This document shows, one piece after another, positions 58,537-62,500 of a stretch of DNA of 62,500 nucleotides. How positions within the stretch are numbered: position 1 is the stretch's first letter; the number at the start of each line of letters is the position of its first letter. Source of the DNA: Bacillota bacterium (GTDB lineage Bacteria; Bacillota; Desulfitobacteriia; Desulfitobacteriales; JAJXUE01); the NCBI GenBank assembly GCA_021783135.1, contig JAJXUE010000013.1:1-62500 (forward strand), in the 5' to 3' direction. The position numbers were made by a program, and so were the translations under genes. The notes under the pieces were generated by a model. The model was not told the origin of the DNA and did no database searches. It saw only the letters and a program-made list of their open reading frames with translations.

Positions 58537-60081
58537 TTGGCAAAAAAACAACTTATCTATGGTACGTTGATCCTGTTTGCGGCCAATTTGTTTAGCCGCA
58601 TTCTAGGTTTCATTTATCAGTATTTTGTGATGAAATGGGTTGGCGCAGAGGCCTATGGCATCTATCAAATGGTCTTTCCCACCTACATAATGGCTTTGGT
58701 GTTAACTACAGCCGGGCTTCCCCTCGCCGTTTCCAAGCTTGTTTCCGAGCACGCCGCGCGCGGGGAGTATGCTTCAGGCCGCAAAATTTTTCGTGTAGCC
58801 CTGGTTTTACTGCTCATTAGCGGTCTGGTAGTATCTTTGGCTTTGTATATAGTTATTCCCTCGCTCACCGGGAAGCTGTTTCCCGATTCACGTGTAGTGC
58901 CGGTTTTTCTCGTGTGCATTCCAGCCATCTTTATTGTGGCGGCCAGTTCCGCCTTTCGCGGCTATTTTCAAGGGCTGCAAGAAATGCGTCCGACTGCGCT
59001 GTCGCAGATATTTGAGCAAATTACCCGCGTCAGTTTAGGTCTGGGCGCAGCTGTTAAACTACTGCCCTATGGCATGGAATACGCTGCGGTAGGTTTGGCC
59101 TTAGGTATGGGGGGTGGGGAACTGATTGGCTTGTTAGTAACGTTGGTTGTCTACAACAAACATAAGGCCAAGCTACGGCCGGATGACGCCCAGACCGTAC
59201 CAAATGCTTTCGCGATCACAAAAGATTTATTTCGTTTGGGCTTGCCGATAACAGGTGGGCGGCTTGTAGCCAGCGCGTCACAAGCCGTCGATTCGATGCT
59301 CATACCGCTGCGACTGCAGGCGGCCGGGTATTCCCTTCGCGCAGCAACAGCCTTGTATGGACAATTAAACGGAGCCGCTATCACCTTATTAACCTTTCCG
59401 ACGGTATTTACCTTCTCCCTCGCAACTTCGCTGGTACCAGCAATCTCCGAAGGTATCGCTAAAGGGCAGCATCGCGCTGTCCGGTTCAGAGTGGAAGAAG
59501 CCCTGCGGTACACAGTCTTGGTAGGACTCCCGTTCCTGGTATTTATCTACTTTTACGCCGCTGAATTGAGTGCGATTTTCAACAGTCCCAACGCCGGCAG
59601 TGTATTGTCTACTCTCTGTTTGGCCGGTATTTTCTTTTATTTACAAAGCACCACTAGTGGTATTCTGCAGGGCATGGGCTACCCGCAAATTCCGGTATTC
59701 CACTTAATTATTGCTTCAATTCTAAAACTAGTTGTCCTTTACCATTTGACCAGTATTCCGACCTTGGCCTTGCAAGGTACCGCGATAGCCTATGATTTCG
59801 CTTTCATACTCACCGCCTGCTTAAATATTGCCGCTATCGCCCAAAAAACAGGGCTTGATTTTGACATACAGCGGTTACTGTTGCAACCTCTGAGCGCAGC
59901 GGCCCTAATGGGATTAACGCTTTATGTACTCAAAACGTCCCTCGTGTTTACCCACGGGATAATGCTGGTAAATTTTATTCTGAGCTGTGCGGTGTATCTG
60001 CTAACCCTAATTATTAATCGTGGTCTAAACAGGAGTGACCTGCGTCGTCTCCCCATAATAAACCGTTTCCTGGTGTTTTAG
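58537..60081 (+). CDS. spoVB: Stage V sporulation protein B-like polysaccharide flippase
   Basis: 514 residues, 14 membrane helices of the MOP/MurJ flippase fold. N-terminal LIYGTLILFAANLFSRILGF and YQYFVMKWVGAEAYGIYQMV, then SSAFRGYFQGLQEMRPTALSQ, are SpoVB hallmarks. In Bacillus it moves lipid-linked cell-wall precursors and is needed for cortex synthesis. The start is a TTG at 58537, 6 nt after a run of eight Gs that must act as the ribosome binding site. Confidence 0.93.
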   Translation: MAKKQLIYGTLILFAANLFSRILGFIYQYFVMKWVGAEAYGIYQMVFPTYIMALVLTTAGLPLAVSKLVSEHAARGEYASGRKIFRVALVLLLISGLVVSLALYIVIPSLTGKLFPDSRVVPVFLVCIPAIFIVAASSAFRGYFQGLQEMRPTALSQIFEQITRVSLGLGAAVKLLPYGMEYAAVGLALGMGGGELIGLLVTLVVYNKHKAKLRPDDAQTVPNAFAITKDLFRLGLPITGGRLVASASQAVDSMLIPLRLQAAGYSLRAATALYGQLNGAAITLLTFPTVFTFSLATSLVPAISEGIAKGQHRAVRFRVEEALRYTVLVGLPFLVFIYFYAAELSAIFNSPNAGSVLSTLCLAGIFFYLQSTTSGILQGMGYPQIPVFHLIIASILKLVVLYHLTSIPTLALQGTAIAYDFAFILTACLNIAAIAQKTGLDFDIQRLLLQPLSAAALMGLTLYVLKTSLVFTHGIMLVNFILSCAVYLLTLIINRGLNRSDLRRLPIINRFLVF

Positions 60082-60324
60082 CTAATGACGGAAATAATCC
60101 CGCAAGGACCATGCGGTTAGGGCAGCCAGCACCAGCACAAATAACAAGATAGCAAGCTTATACACAAAATAAATTTTAAGTACAGAAAGTCCTGCCGCCA
60201 ACAAAATGACAAAAATAGGAGCCATAAACTTATTAAAAGGAGATTTTGCGTGCTTGCGACTTTTATTCGGCAAAATAAATATGATAAATATGACTATGCA
60301 AGCTAGGATAATTTTAAGAATCAT
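60082..60324 (-). CDS. 80-aa small membrane protein
   Basis: Two hydrophobic segments: about 2-18 (ILKIILACIVIFIIFIL), a basic stretch NKSRKHAKSPFNKF, then about 35-70 (APIFVILLAAGLSVLKIYF). Not recognised. ATG 60324 has GGAG 6 nt upstream, better than the TTG 15 nt earlier. Its stop codon abuts the spoVB stop codon exactly (convergent, no gap). Confidence 0.65.
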   Translation of the reverse strand: MILKIILACIVIFIIFILPNKSRKHAKSPFNKFMAPIFVILLAAGLSVLKIYFVYKLAILLFVLVLAALTAWSLRDYFRH

Positions 60325-60389
60325 CTGTTTCTCCAGCAAAAAATATTATTTAGTGATTTCCTTAATTTATATTTTCTATCCTAAATTGT

Positions 60390-60418
60390 TTGTAAAGCCA
60401 TTAACATTACACTATAAT
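60390..60418 (+). promoter_or_regulatory. Promoter candidate of the SASP gene
   Basis: TTGTAA (60390-60395), 17 nt, TATAAT (60413-60418). SASP genes normally use the forespore sigma-G, whose boxes are related but not identical; no clear sigma-G match was found, so the assignment is open. Confidence 0.45.
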
Positions 60419-60491
60419 AATATTTTAATTGTAAATACTACTATTAGAATCACAACAAGTCAAAAAATCATTAATAAAGGAGATGTCGCTC

Positions 60492-60716
60492 ATGGCTCAA
60501 TTCAATAATCAAGGTAAGGTGCTACCCCACTCCGTACTCGATCAATTCAAGTATGAAGTAGCTGAAGAGTTGGGCTTAACCAACAAAATCCAAACTATGG
60601 GCTGGGAAAACATGACTTCGCGTGAATGTGGTCATGTAGGTGGTCGTATCGGAGGGAGTATGGTCAAGGCCATGGTACGCAAAGCTGAAGAAGCCATGGC
60701 CCGGGGTAATTTATAA
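60492..60716 (+). CDS. Alpha/beta-type small acid-soluble spore protein
   Basis: 74 residues starting MAQFNNQ. It carries the family core: LDQFKYEVAEELGL, where the germination protease GPR cleaves within YEVA-type sequence, and ENMTSRECGHVGGRIGGSMVKAMVRKAEE. These proteins coat and protect spore DNA and become an amino-acid store at germination. ATG 60492 is used because AAAGGAG lies 9 nt upstream. Terminator directly follows. Confidence 0.97.
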   Translation: MAQFNNQGKVLPHSVLDQFKYEVAEELGLTNKIQTMGWENMTSRECGHVGGRIGGSMVKAMVRKAEEAMARGNL

Positions 60717-60730
60717 CATGCTTAGATTGA

Positions 60731-60758
60731 AACCAGCAGATTTTTCTGCTGGTTTTTT
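60731..60758 (+). terminator. Terminator of the SASP gene
   Basis: AACCAGCAGA / TCTGCTGGTT 10-bp stem (60731-60740, 60745-60754) with a T-run. Confidence 0.95.
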
Positions 60759-60791
60759 AATTACTTATATGGTGCTGCTGTATCTCTCTTT

Positions 60792-61556
60792 TTACTTCTC
60801 TATTTGCCATGATTTGACTAAATCAATAATTTTATAATTGGTTAAATCAAAGTGAATGGGCGTAATGGTAATTTCATTATTAGCATTAGCTTTAAAATCT
60901 GTGTCGTCATCATCTGTTCCATCGTCTAATATTTCGCCCCCTTGGACAAAATAGCGCTCGCCTGTTTCCGCTACAATTTCTTTAAACACATTTTTGTATT
61001 TAACATGACTCAACCTTGTTATCCGCACCCCTTTAATTTGGTCTGCCGGAACCGGCGGCACATTAACATTAAGCAAGGTATCCTCAATCATGTCATGCTC
61101 ATCAATGAACTCACATAATTTGCGGACAAACTTCGCGGCAGTATCGAAATCTTGGCTTTCGTAGCTTGTTAGAGATACGGCGATAGCAGGAACACCCTGC
61201 AGCGAAGCCTCAATCGCGGCTGAGACGGTTCCCGAATATAATACGTCAGTACCGATATTTTGGCCTTGATTAATACCGGAGACGACAAGGTCAGGTTTAG
61301 GCACTAAACCGCCTTGGATTGCCAGCTTGACACAATCGGCAGGCGTACCGCCTACTTCGTAGCCTTTAACCCCGCCACACTCCATTTCCACTTCGCGTAC
61401 CAGCATCGGTTTGGTTAAAGTGATCCCATGACTAGTAGCACTCTGTTGACTGTCAGGCGCTACAACTGATATATCGTAAATCATGTTCAAATATTTACAT
61501 AGGGTTTGGATCCCTTTAGCGTTAATGCCATCGTCATTAGTCAGTAAAATCTGCAT
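60792..61556 (-). CDS. surE: 5'/3'-nucleotidase
   Basis: 254 residues. LLTNDDGINAKGI at 4-16 supplies the two catalytic Asp (D8, D9), followed by APDSQQSATSHGITL, GTPADCVKLAI and VSGINQGQNIGTDVLYSGTVSAA. SurE dephosphorylates nucleoside monophosphates in stationary phase. The ATG overlaps the end of the upstream zinc-ribbon ORF by 20 nt; GAGGAATAAA precedes it. Confidence 0.97.
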   Translation of the reverse strand: MQILLTNDDGINAKGIQTLCKYLNMIYDISVVAPDSQQSATSHGITLTKPMLVREVEMECGGVKGYEVGGTPADCVKLAIQGGLVPKPDLVVSGINQGQNIGTDVLYSGTVSAAIEASLQGVPAIAVSLTSYESQDFDTAAKFVRKLCEFIDEHDMIEDTLLNVNVPPVPADQIKGVRITRLSHVKYKNVFKEIVAETGERYFVQGGEILDDGTDDDDTDFKANANNEITITPIHFDLTNYKIIDLVKSWQIEK

Positions 61557-61722
61557 CGATTTTTATTCCTCCTGCATTCAGCCGTACTGTACCATCGGGA
61601 TAGAGAGTATGCACTGTTTGACAGTAAGGACAGCGTACCGCAGCTATATACGGCGTAGACACTAGGTCCTCCCATACCTCAATATCTCTAAAGCAACGTA
61701 AACAATAACTTAAACACTCCAT
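61537..61722 (-). CDS. 61-aa zinc-ribbon-like protein upstream of surE
   Basis: MECLSYCLRCFRDIEVWEDL ... AAVRCPYCQTVHTLYPDG: two CxxC-type pairs (YCLRC and RCPYC) form a likely zinc ribbon. The ATG at 61722 lies 5 nt after a run of seven Gs that serves as the ribosome binding site. Translationally coupled to surE through a 20-nt overlap. Function unknown. Confidence 0.72.
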   Translation of the reverse strand: MECLSYCLRCFRDIEVWEDLVSTPYIAAVRCPYCQTVHTLYPDGTVRLNAGGIKIDADFTD

Positions 61723-61806
61723 ATTCACCCCCCCTGACAGCAAACTATTTTACTATAGTTTATGAACATGCTGTCCGAGTTGTCACGGCATTAGGTTAAG
61801 TTATCA

Positions 61807-61998
61807 TTAAACTTCGTAAATGGAGACTGTCATGCTGTCTCCTTTTTTGGTTAAGCCAAACATTATCTTTTGTTGCTTCAAAGATTTATTTAAAAAATCA
61901 ACTATTTTATACATCTGATCATTAGCCGTAAAAGTCTTTAGCGCAATTAATTCCAGTTTTGCTTCGGTATTACCTGCTGCGTTTGGATGTTCTTCCAC
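61807..61998 (-). CDS. YpmA-like (DUF4264) protein
   Basis: 63 residues. After a variable start, the core LIALKTFTANDQMYKIVDFLNKSLKQQKIMFGL matches the short YpmA family of Bacillota in order and length (quoted region: residues about 17-49, only partly typed here). Function unknown. Start GTG at 61998 with AAAGGAG exactly 7 nt upstream. Sits 25 nt after folE on the same strand. Confidence 0.8.
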   Translation of the reverse strand: MEEHPNAAGNTEAKLELIALKTFTANDQMYKIVDFLNKSLKQQKIMFGLTKKGDSMTVSIYEV

Positions 61999-62023
61999 CG
62001 CTCGGCTCCTTTCTAGATTGATT

Positions 62024-62500
62024 TTACCTGCTGTCGTGGATTAACGACATGGCCTCAGCACGCGTGGCTTGACTGGTTTTAAATTGCCCGCGTACTGCAG
62101 AAGTTAAGGTCTTAGAACCAGCCTTTTTAACCCCGCGCATAGTCATACACATATGTTCTGCTTCAATCACTACCAAGACACCGCGCGGTTGAAGCACCTC
62201 CATAATGGAATCGGCTATTTGTGATGTCAAGCGTTCCTGTAGTTGGGGCCTTCTGGCGTAACCTTCGGCAACACGGGCTAATTTGCTCAGACCGGTTACC
62301 CTGCCGGCCTTAGGAATATAAGCAATATGGGCCTTACCATAAAACGGGACCAGGTGGTGCTCACATAATGAGTAAATGGGTATATCCTTGACGATTACCA
62401 TTTCTTCATGGTCTTCGTCAAAGGTTACTTTAAGATGTTCTTTAGGATCATGGTACAGTCCATGACAAACTTCGGCATACATCCGCGCCACTCGAGCCGG
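62024..62500 (-). CDS. folE: GTP cyclohydrolase I, 5' end beyond the window
   Basis: At least 159 residues; the frame stays open to the right edge, adding PAR before [12 protein letters not shown], so the start codon lies outside. Zinc ligand set: [20 protein letters not shown] and [16 protein letters not shown]. Makes 7,8-dihydroneopterin triphosphate from GTP, the first step of folate synthesis. About 30 N-terminal residues are expected to be missing (family about 185-190). Confidence 0.97.
   Translation of the reverse strand, partial: PARVARMYAEVCHGLYHDPKEHLKVTFDEDHEEMVIVKDIPIYSLCEHHLVPFYGKAHIAYIPKAGRVTGLSKLARVAEGYARRPQLQERLTSQIADSIMEVLQPRGVLVVIEAEHMCMTMRGVKKAGSKTLTSAVRGQFKTSQATRAEAMSLIHDSR

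Overview
The window reads as a chromosomal segment of an endospore-forming, largely anaerobic member of the Bacillota (Clostridia or Negativicutes type). The sporulation and germination set supports this: a gerB-gerA-gerC receptor operon, an alpha/beta-type small acid-soluble spore protein, SpoVB, and a short FtsK/SpoIIIE translocase. So do strong AGGAGG ribosome binding sites, frequent GTG/TTG starts, consensus TTGACA-N17-TATAAT promoters, and T-box, cobalamin and cyclic-di-AMP leader RNAs. Anaerobic metabolism is suggested by a four-subunit pyruvate-type ferredoxin oxidoreductase, formyl-THF synthetase, an AMP-forming acyl-CoA synthetase, a ferredoxin and lactate oxidation genes. I see no rRNA, CRISPR array, transposase or integrase. 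The content is mostly core, with a small accessory stretch around 42-50 kb.

Layout. 1-5.5 kb: a truncated molybdopterin-dehydrogenase FAD subunit, glnS, a 56-aa ORF under a c-di-AMP (ydaO/yuaA) riboswitch, a ferritin-like protein, a zinc-ribbon protein, small membrane and hypothetical genes, and a DUF1003 protein. 5.5-10 kb: chemoreceptor followed by lutABC. 10-18 kb: TSUP permease, fhs, EamA permease, acyl-CoA synthetase, and a padR-MFS pair with a clear operator. 18-28.4 kb: FtsK/SpoIIIE with an in-frame minisatellite, GerMN lipoprotein, YdjM-like protein, CTCC permease, YlaI-like zinc ribbon, ferredoxin and the ger operon. 28.5-33.9 kb: porGDAB, then a Phe-type T-box leader driving a DAHP synthase/chorismate mutase fusion and pheA. 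34-37 kb: cobalamin riboswitch driving cbiMNQO. 37-42.3 kb: four-BON protein, ADP-ribosylglycohydrolase plus RCK potassium channel, tRNA-Trp, and a second chemoreceptor.

42.4-50 kb is the most unusual part: a DUF3606 mini-protein, a holin-like/DUF1906 lysin-like pair, a secreted G1 (glutamic) peptidase, a TIR-like plus STAND-type NTPase protein, a zinc-ribbon membrane protein, a 14-TM MFS exporter, and a peroxiredoxin whose peroxidatic position is an in-frame TGA. That last gene has a CTG start at optimal spacing from its Shine-Dalgarno sequence, no Cys codon, and a SECIS-like stem-loop just after the TGA. I read it as a selenoprotein that ordinary ORF calling misses, and it is the strongest discovery candidate here.

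50-62.5 kb: membrane-anchored MutS-like ATPase, small Sm-like hypothetical, VanW protein, EF-G-like GTPase with an altered switch II motif, L31, isoaspartyl dipeptidase, PpaX-type phosphatase, SpoVB, SASP, SurE, a small zinc-ribbon protein, a YpmA-type protein, and a 5'-truncated folE at the right edge. Several genes missed by simple ORF scans (under 60 aa, cut by the window edge, or interrupted by TGA) were recovered by direct reading at 1-500, 2544-2714, 23856-24020, 42491-42667, 49526-50095 and 62024-62500.
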